This document shows positions 34,775 through 43,596 of a stretch of DNA of 43,596 nucleotides, in pieces. Numbering within the stretch: the first letter of the stretch is position 1; the number at the start of each line of letters is the position of its first letter. The position numbers and the translations under genes are program-made. Origin of the DNA: Acinetobacter sp. ANC 4558 (lineage in GTDB: Bacteria > Pseudomonadota > Gammaproteobacteria > Pseudomonadales > Moraxellaceae); assembly GCF_002135375.1 (NCBI RefSeq), contig NZ_NEGH01000017.1, positions 1 through 43,596 on the forward strand. Direction: 5' to 3'. The notes under the pieces are model-generated. The model ran no database searches and was not told the DNA's origin. It saw only the letters and a list, made by a program, of their open reading frames with translations.

Positions 34775-36745
34775 ATGAGCAAGTACATGCTGAATATGCA
34801 GAAAAAGCAATTTAATATCGGTTCAAAGTTTGTATTGAGTTGTGCATCTGTATTTATGTTTTCGTCAGCATATGCAGCAGAAGAGCAATTTAGTGAAGCA
34901 TTAAGAGCCGCAAATGCAGGAAATATCACCTCTCTCCAGCAGTATCAAATGTCAATGCAAAATGATGCATTAGGGTATTATCCTGAATATTGGATGCTCA
35001 ATCGAAATCTTGCTTCTCAACCTGTAAGTGCCATTATTAGTTATGCTGAGCGCTATCCTCAATCGGCAATGGCTGAAAAGCTGTCCGCAGATTATGTGGA
35101 AGAGAAAGTAAAACAAGCTGATTTTACCGATGTTCAATTGGTTTTACCTTATGTTTCAAATCCAGATCAGGAAGAAAGCTGTGCAATTGCACAAGTGCGT
35201 GCACGAACTGGCGACCCGCTTGTTTTTTTAGAAAACAAAGAAGTGTGGCTCACAGCCAATACACAGCCCGAACCGTGTATCGGATTAGCACGTATGATGT
35301 TATCAAGTCCAATTATGACCAAAGAAGATCGTGAACATCGTTTATGGGTGCAACTCAGGTCAGGTCAAGGCGGGCAAGCAGTCGCAACTTCTCAAACATT
35401 AGGACTGAATCTTTCACTTGGGCAATTAAATATAATTCAAGCTGATCCTCTTAATTATTTATGGTCTGCACCTAAGTCGACAACAACAGATTATGCTTAT
35501 TTGGTATATGCCATTGGGCGATTAGCTGACAGCGATTTGAATGGCGCGTTGTCTTCAGTAAAAAAAGCTGCGGAAGGAACACCTGAGAATGTACAAAAAG
35601 CGTTATACCGTACCGTAGGTTATGTTGGTGGTACAACGGTGATGAAGAATAATTTTAACCGTGAAGTATTGAATAATTTTGATGCCAGTTATGGCATGCC
35701 ATTTAGTCATGAAGAAGCTGAAATTTATGCAAGGCAAGCTATTCGGTTTAGCGCTTGGGAAAGCTTAGTGCGAGCAATTGATGCAATGCCAGTAAATCAA
35801 CAGCATGAAGATCGTTGGCAATATTGGCTGGCTCGAGCATATGAGCAACGTAATGATTCAGCATCTAAAGCAAAAGCACGAGAAATTTTCTTAAAATTAT
35901 CACAAGGGGATGATTATCATAATTTATTGGCAAAAGATCATATTGGGCAAAATTATAAAGATTTTCCTGTAAATTATGAACCAACCGCTGCAGATATGCA
36001 GCGATTAAATCAAGATATTCATTTCCGTCGAGCGTTTACACTAAAATCAATTAATGCACCTGTTTTGTATGTGAACAGAGAATGGAATTGGGCAGTTCGT
36101 CAGGCCTATTTAAAGCACGATGATGGCTTGATTTTAGCTGCAGCCAAACGTGCAACCGATATGGGGTGGTATGATCGTGCAATTTATGCGGCAGATCGTA
36201 CAACGAATAATCACAATTACATCTATAAATATGCAATGCCATATAAGAATTATGTTGTGTTGCATAGTCAAAATGCTGGTATAGATCCCGCATGGGCTTA
36301 TGGCTTAATGCGACAAGAAAGTCGATTTAATATTGGTGCTCGTTCACATGTTGGTGCTGGCGGTTTAATGCAAGTTATGCCAGATACAGCAAAATTAATT
36401 GCGAGACAAATGGGGGAATCTTATAATCCAGCCGCATTAAGTGATATGAATACGAATATTCGATATGGCACTTTCTATTTATCGATGATTCAAAATCAAT
36501 TAAGTGGTAGCTCTGTATTGGCAACAGCTGGGTATAATGCTGGTCCAAATCGGGCGCGCCGTTGGCAACCAGATTTTAAGACTTTAGCATCAGATCAGTA
36601 TACAGAAACGATTCCTTTAGCAGAAACTCGCGACTATGTGAAACATGTAATGACCAATGCCACCCATTATGGCGTACTACTTGGACAAGGGGGGCAATCT
36701 ATTGGAAATAGAATGAAAACCATTCCAGTAAGAGATAGCCAGTAG
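34775..36745 (+). CDS. slt: Soluble lytic murein transglycosylase (Slt70-like)
   Basis: 656-residue periplasmic enzyme with a signal peptide (cleavage probably after SSAYA), a long alpha-helical superhelix region (about 40-490) and a C-terminal SLT domain. The SLT motifs are clear: YGLMRQESRFN with catalytic Glu515, GAGGLMQVMPDTAK, and ATAGYNAGPNRARRW. It cleaves glycan strands to 1,6-anhydro-muropeptides. Signal peptide start could also be ATG 34787 or 34796 (MQKKQF), which are better sized; upstream GGTAG at 34775 is weak. The overlapping divergence from miaB is in the preceding 326-base gap. Confidence 0.9.
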   Translation: MSKYMLNMQKKQFNIGSKFVLSCASVFMFSSAYAAEEQFSEALRAANAGNITSLQQYQMSMQNDALGYYPEYWMLNRNLASQPVSAIISYAERYPQSAMAEKLSADYVEEKVKQADFTDVQLVLPYVSNPDQEESCAIAQVRARTGDPLVFLENKEVWLTANTQPEPCIGLARMMLSSPIMTKEDREHRLWVQLRSGQGGQAVATSQTLGLNLSLGQLNIIQADPLNYLWSAPKSTTTDYAYLVYAIGRLADSDLNGALSSVKKAAEGTPENVQKALYRTVGYVGGTTVMKNNFNREVLNNFDASYGMPFSHEEAEIYARQAIRFSAWESLVRAIDAMPVNQQHEDRWQYWLARAYEQRNDSASKAKAREIFLKLSQGDDYHNLLAKDHIGQNYKDFPVNYEPTAADMQRLNQDIHFRRAFTLKSINAPVLYVNREWNWAVRQAYLKHDDGLILAAAKRATDMGWYDRAIYAADRTTNNHNYIYKYAMPYKNYVVLHSQNAGIDPAWAYGLMRQESRFNIGARSHVGAGGLMQVMPDTAKLIARQMGESYNPAALSDMNTNIRYGTFYLSMIQNQLSGSSVLATAGYNAGPNRARRWQPDFKTLASDQYTETIPLAETRDYVKHVMTNATHYGVLLGQGGQSIGNRMKTIPVRDSQ

Positions 36746-36772
36746 TGATTAGTTGAATGATTAGGTTTTTGA

Positions 36773-37429
36773 ATGAATAAAGTATGTGGTCAGAAACGGC
36801 TTAAGGATTATTTTTTACTGTTTATGGGTAATATAATGCTGTGCATGATTGCATCTTCTATTCATGCAAATCCTGTCAGTGGCTATGTCATGGAAATACA
36901 AATGACTCCCGCAGTTTGTCTACTTGATGTAGAAAAAATGAAGAAGCGAGAATGCTTAGAAGGATATGCATTAAATATTTTAGGTTTGTATCCTGAAGTA
37001 CGAACAGCAAATTGTAGGACAAATACCTCTGCAACCTTAGCCCCAATTCAAGCGAAAGTTGTGGCAAGTGTTATGCCCAATGAGTTTGTAAGAGAAAATC
37101 TTTGGCGAAGTGTGGGTGGATGTGTGCCAATGAATGCCAGTCAATATTTCAGAGCTGTCATTAACCTTGCAGATAAGCTCAATATTCCAGTCGTAATGAC
37201 TCGACAGGAATCAACATTAATACAGCAAAATATGTTAAGAACAATGTTTCTTAAATTAAATGCAGGATTACCTGAAAGAGGGATTAGTTTTCAGTGCCGT
37301 AGTCATAAAAATGTAAGTTATTTGACGCATATTAAAATTTGCTATGATGCCAATGGGAAATATAAAAACTGTCCAGAAATCATTGAAAATCAATGTCAAA
37401 AATCGTTTGTTATCAAAGGAACATACTAA
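36773..37429 (+). CDS. Secreted RNase T2-like protein lacking catalytic residues
   Basis: 218 residues with a signal peptide (cleavage probably after SSIHA), so periplasmic or secreted. The layout matches the RNase T2 family: the CAS1 region, normally HGLWP, is ILGLYP (residues 69-74), and the CAS2 region, normally EWxKHGTC, is LWRSVGGC (110-117) followed by the usual QYF and a DKLNIP helix. The catalytic histidines and the Glu/Lys of CAS2 are all replaced. Several Cys (49, 61, 81, 117, and C-terminal) remain for disulphides. I infer a non-catalytic derivative; the family assignment itself rests on pattern, not a search. Confidence 0.6.
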   Translation: MNKVCGQKRLKDYFLLFMGNIMLCMIASSIHANPVSGYVMEIQMTPAVCLLDVEKMKKRECLEGYALNILGLYPEVRTANCRTNTSATLAPIQAKVVASVMPNEFVRENLWRSVGGCVPMNASQYFRAVINLADKLNIPVVMTRQESTLIQQNMLRTMFLKLNAGLPERGISFQCRSHKNVSYLTHIKICYDANGKYKNCPEIIENQCQKSFVIKGTY

Positions 37430-37739
37430 TATTATTCAAAATTTAAAATGATATTTTCAGTTTCTTTTTATATGGTTTTATTCTGAGTAATTCAAAAATA
37501 TGCTTATTTAGATCATTTTAAATACTTGAAACTTCTATTTTTAGAAGAGAAATTCAAACGTATTTTAGTTCTTTCATTAAATTTTATTCATATTTTCTAT
37601 CAGACTTTTGTTGAAATACATTCTCTTTTACATGCATATCAGAAAGGATTGGAGTACAATCTTTGGCGTTTAAGATAATTAGATTAAATAGAACAGCTAT
37701 TTAATTGTATTGACGATCCTCTCATTTGGAGATAATTAC
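37430..37739. other. Intergenic region upstream of mdh
   Basis: 310 AT-rich bases without a gene. It probably contains the mdh promoter; the best -10 is TACAAT at 37655-37660, with no convincing -35 at 17 bases. No terminator for the preceding gene is obvious. Confidence 0.35.
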
Positions 37740-38726
37740 ATGAAGCAACCTGTACGCGTTGCCGTTACTGGCGCAGCTGGTCAAATTGGTTACAGCCTAT
37801 TATTCCGTATTGCAAGCGGTGAAATGCTTGGTAAAGACCAACCAGTTATTTTGCAATTGTTAGAAGTTCCTTTTGAGAAAGCTCAACAAGCGCTTAAAGG
37901 CGTGATGATGGAACTTCAAGACTGTGCATTCCCACTTCTTGTGGATATTGTTGGTACTGATGATCCTAAAGTTGCATTCAAAGATGCAGATTACGCGTTA
38001 TTAGTTGGTTCGCGTCCACGTGGTCCTGGTATGGAACGTGCCGACTTATTAAAAGTAAATGGTGAAATTTTCATCGGTCAAGGTCAAGCACTGAATGAAG
38101 TTGCTAGCCGTGACGTTAAAGTACTTGTGGTTGGTAATCCAGCAAATACGAATGCTTACATTGCAATGAATTCTGCTCCAGATCTTCCTGCGAAAAACTT
38201 TACAGCAATGTTACGTCTTGACCATAACCGTGCAGCTTCTCAAATTGCAGCTAAAACAGGTAAAGCGGTTAAAGACATCAAAAAACTTACTGTTTGGGGT
38301 AACCACTCTCCTACAATGTATGCTGATTATCGTTTTGCTACGATCAATGGCGAAAGCGTGAAGGATACAATCAACGATCAAGAATGGAATGCAAATGTAT
38401 TCCTTCCTACCGTTGGTAAGCGTGGTGCTGCAATTATTGAAGCTCGTGGTCTTTCTTCAGCTGCTTCAGCTGCAAATGCTGCAATTGATCATATGCGCGA
38501 TTGGGCTCTTGGCACAAATGGCGAATGGGTAACAATGGGTATTCCATCAGATGGTTCTTATGGTATTCCTGAAGGTGTAATGTTCGGTTTCCCTGTTACA
38601 ACAGAAAATGGCGAATATACAATTGTTCAAGGTCTTGAAATTGACGAATTCAGTCAAGAACGTATCAACCATACGTTGCAAGAATTAGAAGAAGAGCGTG
38701 CAGCAATTGCTGACATGCTTAAATAA
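37740..38726 (+). CDS. mdh: Malate dehydrogenase
   Basis: 328-residue NAD-dependent TCA-cycle enzyme converting malate to oxaloacetate. The nucleotide motif is [19 protein letters not shown]; the substrate-binding loop is [25 protein letters not shown] and the catalytic His in [10 protein letters not shown] are present. It belongs to the class with this N-terminal glycine motif found in Acinetobacter and Thermus-like enzymes. The frame extends to 37710, but ATG 37740 has TTTGGAG 9 bases upstream and starts at the family position. A strong terminator follows. Confidence 0.96.
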   Translation: MKQPVRVAVTGAAGQIGYSLLFRIASGEMLGKDQPVILQLLEVPFEKAQQALKGVMMELQDCAFPLLVDIVGTDDPKVAFKDADYALLVGSRPRGPGMERADLLKVNGEIFIGQGQALNEVASRDVKVLVVGNPANTNAYIAMNSAPDLPAKNFTAMLRLDHNRAASQIAAKTGKAVKDIKKLTVWGNHSPTMYADYRFATINGESVKDTINDQEWNANVFLPTVGKRGAAIIEARGLSSAASAANAAIDHMRDWALGTNGEWVTMGIPSDGSYGIPEGVMFGFPVTTENGEYTIVQGLEIDEFSQERINHTLQELEEERAAIADMLK

Positions 38727-38749
38727 TTTAATTTTCGTTAATTAAATTG

Positions 38750-38776
38750 AAAAGCACTCTTTTAGAGTGCTTTTTT
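38750..38776 (+). terminator. Intrinsic terminator after mdh
   Basis: 11-base stem AAAAGCACTCT / AGAGTGCTTTT with a 3-base loop and a T-run. Confidence 0.88.
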
Positions 38777-38914
38777 ATTTTTAAATTACAGCTTTATATC
38801 GATATAAAAACACAATTTGAAACAACAAACTTCGGTTGATGACTAGGTTTTTTTTTATTCTTGATATAAGTTAATTAAATAATAAATGACAGAATACTTG
38901 ATAAGGAGTGCGTG

Positions 38915-39172
38915 ATGCTCAATCAAAATAAACCATCCTTAGCTTTATTATTTTCTCAATTAGGCTTAGCGAATAGCCCAGCCGCAATTGAACTGTATAT
39001 TAGAACCCATCAGCTTAGTGCAGCACAAAATTTACATGATGCAGTATTTTGGAGTAAAGGACAGCGGGATTTTTTAATCAGTCATTTGGTGCAAGATGAT
39101 GACTGGGCAATTTGGATTGATGAATTAAATCAACAATTGCATATGGATGCTTATAAATTACAACCCGTTTAA
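38915..39172 (+). CDS. DUF2789 family protein
   Basis: 85-residue acidic protein. The pattern LALLFSQLGL-x5-AIELYIRTH, then DAVFWSKGQRDFL and WAIWIDELNQQL, fits DUF2789, a small family of unknown function. GTG 38912 is also in frame, but ATG 38915 is at the correct distance from AAGGAG. Single gene, with terminators on either side. Confidence 0.75.
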   Translation: MLNQNKPSLALLFSQLGLANSPAAIELYIRTHQLSAAQNLHDAVFWSKGQRDFLISHLVQDDDWAIWIDELNQQLHMDAYKLQPV

Positions 39173-39186
39173 CCCACTTTGAATAT

Positions 39187-39217
39187 AAAAAATGCCTCTG
39201 ATAAAGAGGCATTTTTT
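39187..39217. terminator. Bidirectional intrinsic terminator
   Basis: 13-base arms AAAAAATGCCTCT / AGAGGCATTTTTT around a 5-base loop, between the DUF2789 gene and the converging hypothetical gene. Confidence 0.88.
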
Positions 39218-39240
39218 TGATAATGAAGAGCTTTAAATAT

Positions 39241-39768
39241 TCAGTGCATTTTACTTTTTAAAATCTGTAGAAACCAATCTATTTTTCGATATTGAATAAA
39301 TGCAGGATGTTGCTGTAATAAATCAAAATCAAACGCTTTGGTTTTACTATATTTCGTTAACCAGTGACGACAAAGGGCGGATTCATTTTTCACAGCTGAA
39401 GCGTATGCTAAAAAGAAATAAATATCTCCATTCGTGTCTGAAGTCATCGGCTTTAAAATTTGCTGAGTAATTAATGCAAACTTTTGTTCCTTGGTTATTT
39501 CGTAATACAACATATAGGCTTTAGCTAAGTGCAATGAGAGTTTAATATACAAACTCAGTGTTATTTCTTCAAATTCAATACGACTTTGTTCGAGAAGAAC
39601 AATCGCTTCTTGTAGGAAATGAATTTGTTCTTGACGAACTTGACTGAGTGTCACTAACTGTAAGCGTAAGTCGCTACGTTCTAAGGCAAGTTCAGGTGTA
39701 TTGCCTTGTAAATAGAGTTGGTCAGTTTCCCCAATACGTTGAATAATCGGTTGAATATGTTTTTGCAT
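39241..39768 (-). CDS. Hypothetical protein, helical (TPR-like)
   Basis: 175 residues, soluble, mostly alpha-helical by composition, with helix pairs such as HFLQEAIVLLEQSRIEF and LHLAKAYMLYYEITKEQKFA that have TPR-like character. A strong GAGGAG lies 7 bases before the ATG. I do not recognise a named family. It lies 57 bases downstream of the 2OG-Fe(II) oxygenase gene on the same strand, which suggests co-transcription. Confidence 0.6.
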   Translation of the reverse strand: MQKHIQPIIQRIGETDQLYLQGNTPELALERSDLRLQLVTLSQVRQEQIHFLQEAIVLLEQSRIEFEEITLSLYIKLSLHLAKAYMLYYEITKEQKFALITQQILKPMTSDTNGDIYFFLAYASAVKNESALCRHWLTKYSKTKAFDFDLLQQHPAFIQYRKIDWFLQILKSKMH

Positions 39769-39825
39769 TAACGACTCCTCATCACAGTTAACTTTATATG
39801 AGGATGATTCATTGGATTTAAAGCG

Positions 39826-40428
39826 TTAAAAAATAGGATGATCATTGCGAAGCCAAGCAGTAATTGAAAAACGTTGATGTTTTGCTTGTAACACTTCGTG
39901 CATTAAATCACTTTGAAAAAGTGCGATACGATTTGGTTTAGGCGAAATGATATGCCATTGTTTATTTTTATCTTGCAAGTGAAGCTCGCCTCCCCAACCA
40001 TCCTGCCATTCATCATGTAAATAGTACACGGTGGAAATCGTACGTCCATTTTTTCCTTGAGGATTATCGCGGTGGAGTGCATAAAATTCTCCAGCGTTAT
40101 AGCAAGCAAAATGCGCTTCAACGTCATGGATACCTAAGAAAAATGCGCGATTAAATTGTTCTGCTAAATAATTTAAAGTTTGAATATGTTGCTGAGCAAT
40201 TGTGAAATGATCATTGATCCATAAAATATGGTCGCTTCGGATATTACTGACGACACCATTTTGAATGGCTGCATTTCGAAATTGATTGAGGTGGGAGATG
40301 CATTCTTTGGTTAATGAATGTCTATATTCTTGTGTATAGATATGATCAATAATACTAAAACCGTGTTGATCTAAATTATCTAAAATTTGATCAACCGGTA
40401 AATCCTTTGGGATAATCATTTTTTCCAT
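39826..40428 (-). CDS. 2-oxoglutarate/Fe(II)-dependent oxygenase
   Basis: 200-residue prolyl-4-hydroxylase-like oxygenase. The Fe(II) site is complete: YALHRDNPQG (HxD), then DLMHEVLQ with the distal His, and RFSITAWLR with the 2OG-binding Arg. RTISTVYYLHDEWQDGWGGE is the typical core strand region. The substrate cannot be assigned; bacterial members hydroxylate protein side chains or small molecules. An AGAGG precedes the ATG. Divergent from rlmJ. Confidence 0.82.
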   Translation of the reverse strand: MEKMIIPKDLPVDQILDNLDQHGFSIIDHIYTQEYRHSLTKECISHLNQFRNAAIQNGVVSNIRSDHILWINDHFTIAQQHIQTLNYLAEQFNRAFFLGIHDVEAHFACYNAGEFYALHRDNPQGKNGRTISTVYYLHDEWQDGWGGELHLQDKNKQWHIISPKPNRIALFQSDLMHEVLQAKHQRFSITAWLRNDHPIF

Positions 40429-40545
40429 GTATAAAACCTCTATAAAAGTTATAAAAAAAGGTGAGATATTCTAGAGCAAGAATAGCATCTGAACGAAACT
40501 ATTTTTCATGCTAAAATGTCGGTTGATATTAGGAATTAATGAAAC

Positions 40546-41403
40546 ATGAATTACCGTCACCATTTTCATGCTGGTAACTTTGCTGATGTAATGAAGCATG
40601 TATTATTGCTTCAATTATTAAATAGATTGAACACGAAAGATAAACCATATCGTTATGTAGATACGCATGGTGGTGCAGGTAAATATGATTTAGCTTCTTC
40701 TGAGGCACAAAAATCGGGTGAATTTTTAACGGGAATTCATCGTCTTGTTAAACTTGATGATTCAATTAAGCGAAATGCACCTGAAGGTGTTCAGCAATAT
40801 TTAAAAGTTGTTGAACAAATGCGTGCAAATTTTGGTAAGGGTGCTTACCCAGGTTCACCATGGTTTGCTTTGCAAGGGATGCGTGAGATAGATAAAGCCA
40901 CTATTTTTGAAATGCAGCGCGATGTCTATCAACAGTTACGTCATAATATTTTTGACAAGCGTGCAGGTTTGCATGAACGTGATGCATACGAAGGTTTGTT
41001 AGGTGTTATACCACCGAAAGAAAAGCGCGGCTTGGTCATGATTGACCCTCCTTATGAGTTAGAGCGCAAAGATTTTCCGCAATTGGTCAATCTTTTGGTA
41101 GCAGCTTATAAGAAATGGCCAACGGGGGTATTTGCTGTATGGTATCCAATTAAAGATCGTGCAATGATAGAACGGTTTGAAAAGAAGATGTATAAAACAG
41201 GAATTCGCCGTCAATTGATTTGTGAAGTTTGTGTTTGGCCAGATGATACGCCAGTGGGTTTAAATGGATGCGGTTTACTTGTTATTAATCCACCATGGAA
41301 ATTTTCTGAAGATGCGGATGAAGCACTTCAATGGTTATTCCCACATTTGCGTATGAGTGAAAATGGTGGACATGCCGCTGTGCGCTGGTTGGTTGGCGAA
41401 TAA
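40546..41403 (+). CDS. rlmJ: 23S rRNA (adenine(2030)-N6)-methyltransferase RlmJ
   Basis: 285-residue methyltransferase; begins MNYRHHFHAGNFADVMKHVL, the signature N terminus, and carries the N6-adenine catalytic motif DPPY in VMIDPPYELERKD, plus YVDTHGGAGKYD for SAM binding. Acts on A2030 of 23S rRNA in E. coli. A -10-like TAAAAT lies about 30 bases upstream. Followed 42 bases later by pssA on the same strand. Confidence 0.93.
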   Translation: MNYRHHFHAGNFADVMKHVLLLQLLNRLNTKDKPYRYVDTHGGAGKYDLASSEAQKSGEFLTGIHRLVKLDDSIKRNAPEGVQQYLKVVEQMRANFGKGAYPGSPWFALQGMREIDKATIFEMQRDVYQQLRHNIFDKRAGLHERDAYEGLLGVIPPKEKRGLVMIDPPYELERKDFPQLVNLLVAAYKKWPTGVFAVWYPIKDRAMIERFEKKMYKTGIRRQLICEVCVWPDDTPVGLNGCGLLVINPPWKFSEDADEALQWLFPHLRMSENGGHAAVRWLVGE

Positions 41404-41445
41404 GTTTTAATGAATATAATGATAGGTCGTAGTTAGGATCGAAGA

Positions 41446-42270
41446 ATGACTAATACAAATAAGCCTGAAGGGGATTTTTCCACAAACGATAATTCATTCG
41501 ATGGAATTACATTTGAAGTCGTGGAGGAAGAGCATACCAATGAAGGAAATAAAGTGAAGCGTCGGGGCATCTATCTATGGCCTAATCTGATTACGACTCT
41601 TGCATTGCTTTCAGGCTTCTACTCCATTATTGCAAGTATGAATGGAGACTTTAGACAGGCCATTTTTGCAATATTCTTTGCTGCTTTATTTGATGGATTG
41701 GATGGGCGAGTAGCACGGGCAATCGGTGCACAAAGTCCATTTGGAGAGCAGTTTGACTCCTTATCAGATTTACTGGCATTTGGGATAGCACCTGCAATTT
41801 TGATGTACAGTTGGAGTTTGCATGATTTAGGGCGAATTGGGTTAGCGTGTTGTTTTGTGTATACCGCTTGTGCAGCATTTCGTTTAGCACGATTTAATGT
41901 GCAAATTGGAATTGTAGATAAGCGATATTTCATTGGTGTTGCAAGCCCATTAGCAGCGATTATTATTATTTCATCTGTTTTAGTTGGATTGGATTATTCA
42001 GAAGTTTTTGATTTAAAAGAAAAAGGCATACAGATTTATAATGTCATACTAATCGTTACAGTTGGACTATTGATGATTTCAAACATCAAGTACTATTCTT
42101 TTAAAACAATTGATCGTAAAAGAGTACCTTTTGCAGTACTGCCATTAAGTGTTTTTATTATTGCTGTTATTACTTACGATATTCCTGTAGGTATTTTAAT
42201 ACTTTCTATAATTTATGCATTATCTGGTTTTTTTACGACATTTTTTGCAAGAAAGAGTGCTAATACATAA
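41446..42270 (+). CDS. pssA: CDP-diacylglycerol-serine O-phosphatidyltransferase
   Basis: 274-residue membrane enzyme of the CDP-alcohol phosphatidyltransferase family. The invariant motif D-x2-DG-x2-AR-x8-G-x3-D-x3-D is perfect, starting at DGLDGRVARAIG near residue 82. Six or so membrane helices follow. It makes phosphatidylserine, the precursor of phosphatidylethanolamine. This is the membrane-type (type II) PssA, distinct from the soluble E. coli enzyme. The N-terminal 30 residues are a polar, acidic extension. Confidence 0.92.
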   Translation: MTNTNKPEGDFSTNDNSFDGITFEVVEEEHTNEGNKVKRRGIYLWPNLITTLALLSGFYSIIASMNGDFRQAIFAIFFAALFDGLDGRVARAIGAQSPFGEQFDSLSDLLAFGIAPAILMYSWSLHDLGRIGLACCFVYTACAAFRLARFNVQIGIVDKRYFIGVASPLAAIIIISSVLVGLDYSEVFDLKEKGIQIYNVILIVTVGLLMISNIKYYSFKTIDRKRVPFAVLPLSVFIIAVITYDIPVGILILSIIYALSGFFTTFFARKSANT

Positions 42271-42292
42271 CGAAGAATAAAAGGAGTTTGGT

Positions 42293-43381
42293 ATGCGGCT
42301 GTTTCAAGATTTCTTAGATCAGTCTAAACAGCTGAATCAAACTCCTAAACATAAACGAATATTTAAAAAAACAGATTTTATTTATCATGCACCAAATAAA
42401 CAATATAAAGTGATTTTTATTGGATTAAAAATTCCAAACTTACCCGCACCTCTGCATTATTTAAATTTCTTTAGTACGATTGGTATACCAAACTCAGCCG
42501 TTTTTTTGAATCAAAGTGCGATCAAAACAACTGTGTTAGATACAGCAACGACATTGGTCAGTACCAGCCCTCATATGGTTGGACAGCTCAGTGCGTATTC
42601 GATTAAAAAAGACTGTTATTTAAATGAGCAAGATCTTCAGTTTGGACATCGAGAAAGTATTTCAGGTAGTTTAACCAATATTAATATACAAAGAATGAAT
42701 GATGAGCTTAGTTTTGATTTGCAAATTTGTGCATTATCGCCATCGTTATATTTTTCAAAGTTGAAATTTAATTTAGCTGAGTTTTGGTCATTGCCTGCCA
42801 TGTGTAAAGGTGAGCTATTTTATAAACAACAAAGATATGAGATTGAGGGGTTAGCTAGTTTTGAGTTTGCCAAAAGTAGAAATCTTTCTTATATGTCATG
42901 CGCCTTCTATGTGTATCAGTTAATCAATCTTGATGAACAACGACAAATAATTTTTACTCAATATCGGGATTCTTTTAATCATTTGATTTCCTCACGTATT
43001 TATATAAGAAACATTCTCCAAGATGATCTTCAATTTTTTGATGAGCAAGTTCAATTCAATATTAAAAGAATATATCCACAAATTAAAACGCCAAATGGTC
43101 AAATTATGTATTTACCACGTGAATTTGAGTGGCTATATCAAGATGAGAAGATATCAATACAGTTAGAGGGATGCTGTCGAGGAGATTTTAAGTTTGGACT
43201 AGGAGCAGGCTTTGTCGGAAGTTTTTATTATACGTTGACAATGAATAACGAAGTATTTGAAGGTACTGGTGGGTATTGTGAATACATTGATTGTCGTGCA
43301 CTACGATGGCAAGAACAAAATAAAGAAGAAAGTTTGATTAATAAAATTGAGCAAGTTGCGCCAATAATGATCAAAAAATAA
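42293..43381 (+). CDS. Hypothetical protein, possibly DUF6670/AttH-like
   Basis: 362 residues with no signal peptide and no membrane helix. The protein is beta-rich (HAPNKQYKVIFIGLKIPNLP, FWSLPAMCKGELFYKQQRYEIEG, FKFGLGAGFVGSFYYTL), which suggests paired lipocalin-like barrels as in AttH/CrtC-type proteins. I believe it belongs to a family seen across Acinetobacter, but cannot confirm the name without a search. Good AAAGGAG 6 bases before the ATG. It starts 22 bases after pssA, so it is likely in the same operon. Confidence 0.55.
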   Translation: MRLFQDFLDQSKQLNQTPKHKRIFKKTDFIYHAPNKQYKVIFIGLKIPNLPAPLHYLNFFSTIGIPNSAVFLNQSAIKTTVLDTATTLVSTSPHMVGQLSAYSIKKDCYLNEQDLQFGHRESISGSLTNINIQRMNDELSFDLQICALSPSLYFSKLKFNLAEFWSLPAMCKGELFYKQQRYEIEGLASFEFAKSRNLSYMSCAFYVYQLINLDEQRQIIFTQYRDSFNHLISSRIYIRNILQDDLQFFDEQVQFNIKRIYPQIKTPNGQIMYLPREFEWLYQDEKISIQLEGCCRGDFKFGLGAGFVGSFYYTLTMNNEVFEGTGGYCEYIDCRALRWQEQNKEESLINKIEQVAPIMIKK

Positions 43382-43451
43382 AATAAAACAGTATTTTTGC
43401 ACACAAAGTATTCACTTGATAGTAAATTTAAGAACAAATTTGATTTAGGGG

Positions 43452-43479
43452 TTGCATTGGAATGGGGATGGTGTAGAAT
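43452..43479 (+). promoter_or_regulatory. Strong stable-RNA (probable rrn) promoter
   Basis: -35 TTGCAT (43452-43457) and -10 TAGAAT (43474-43479) with a 16-base spacer, preceded by a long AT-rich UP-like stretch (about 43382-43445) and followed by a GC-containing start region. No open reading frame follows. This arrangement is like Acinetobacter rRNA operon promoters. Confidence 0.65.
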
Positions 43480-43596
43480 GCACATCCATCGGCGGTGATG
43501 TTGATTAAAACTTGTTGAGAAACAAGGATTTAGCCTTAAGTGGTAAGATCTGAGAGTTTTGAGAAGGTTTTAAAAGATTAACAAAACTAGTTGACT
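43480..43596 (+). other. Probable rRNA operon leader, cut by the window edge
   Basis: Untranslated stretch after the promoter with a small hairpin (CTTGTT/AACAAG near 43508-43523). The 16S rRNA gene, if present, would begin shortly after the end of the window; no mature 16S sequence is visible inside it. Confidence 0.5.

Overview
The window looks like the chromosome of an Acinetobacter species. The DNA is AT-rich, and most genes are gammaproteobacterial housekeeping genes next to small lipoproteins and hypothetical proteins of a kind common in Acinetobacter. I ran no database search, so the genus call is inference. I see no CRISPR array, transposase, integrase, tRNA or prophage gene.

Layout. 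1-10.3 kb: the start of ETF-ubiquinone oxidoreductase (minus strand), a DUF1285-murI-hemH-glyoxalase-II-like run, yacG, a TrmB-like methyltransferase next to a flavoprotein, a GFA protein, a methyltransferase/lipoprotein pair, and an alpha/beta hydrolase next to a 2-hydroxyacid dehydrogenase. 10.3-16.4 kb: an ATP-dependent urea-degradation operon (allophanate hydrolase, then urea carboxylase) with a well-spaced sigma-54 promoter candidate. 16.7-21.3 kb: a lipoprotein, an orphan wHTH/PD-(D/E)XK nuclease-like gene and glyQ-glyS.

21.5-28.1 kb is the most interesting part. It is a compact, divergently transcribed locus that reads as a complete mycobacterial-type decaprenyl(polyprenyl)-phosphoryl-D-arabinofuranose pathway. 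One arm holds a UbiA-type phosphoribosyltransferase, a DUF212 (divergent PAP2) phosphatase candidate and two large polytopic membrane proteins, GT-C glycosyltransferase candidates. The other arm holds a GtrA-type protein, DprE1 and DprE2. Together they should convert PRPP and polyprenyl phosphate to a lipid-linked D-arabinofuranose donor, help present it at the periplasmic face, and transfer it to an acceptor not encoded here. At the position of the benzothiazinone-reactive cysteine this DprE1 has alanine. A comparable pathway is known in mycobacteria and in Pseudomonas aeruginosa strains that arabinosylate their type IV pilin.

28.1-43.6 kb returns to conserved genes: a zinc-ribbon/glycine-zipper protein, xpt, a DUF3108 protein, a monooxygenase-like protein, the ybeY-phoH-miaB run, a lytic transglycosylase, a degenerate RNase T2-like secreted protein lacking the catalytic residues, mdh, a DUF2789 protein, a 2OG-Fe(II) oxygenase, rlmJ, pssA and an unrecognised 362-residue protein. 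The last 150 bases look like a strong stable-RNA (probably rRNA operon) promoter and leader, with the 16S gene just outside the window. Intrinsic terminators separate most transcription units.
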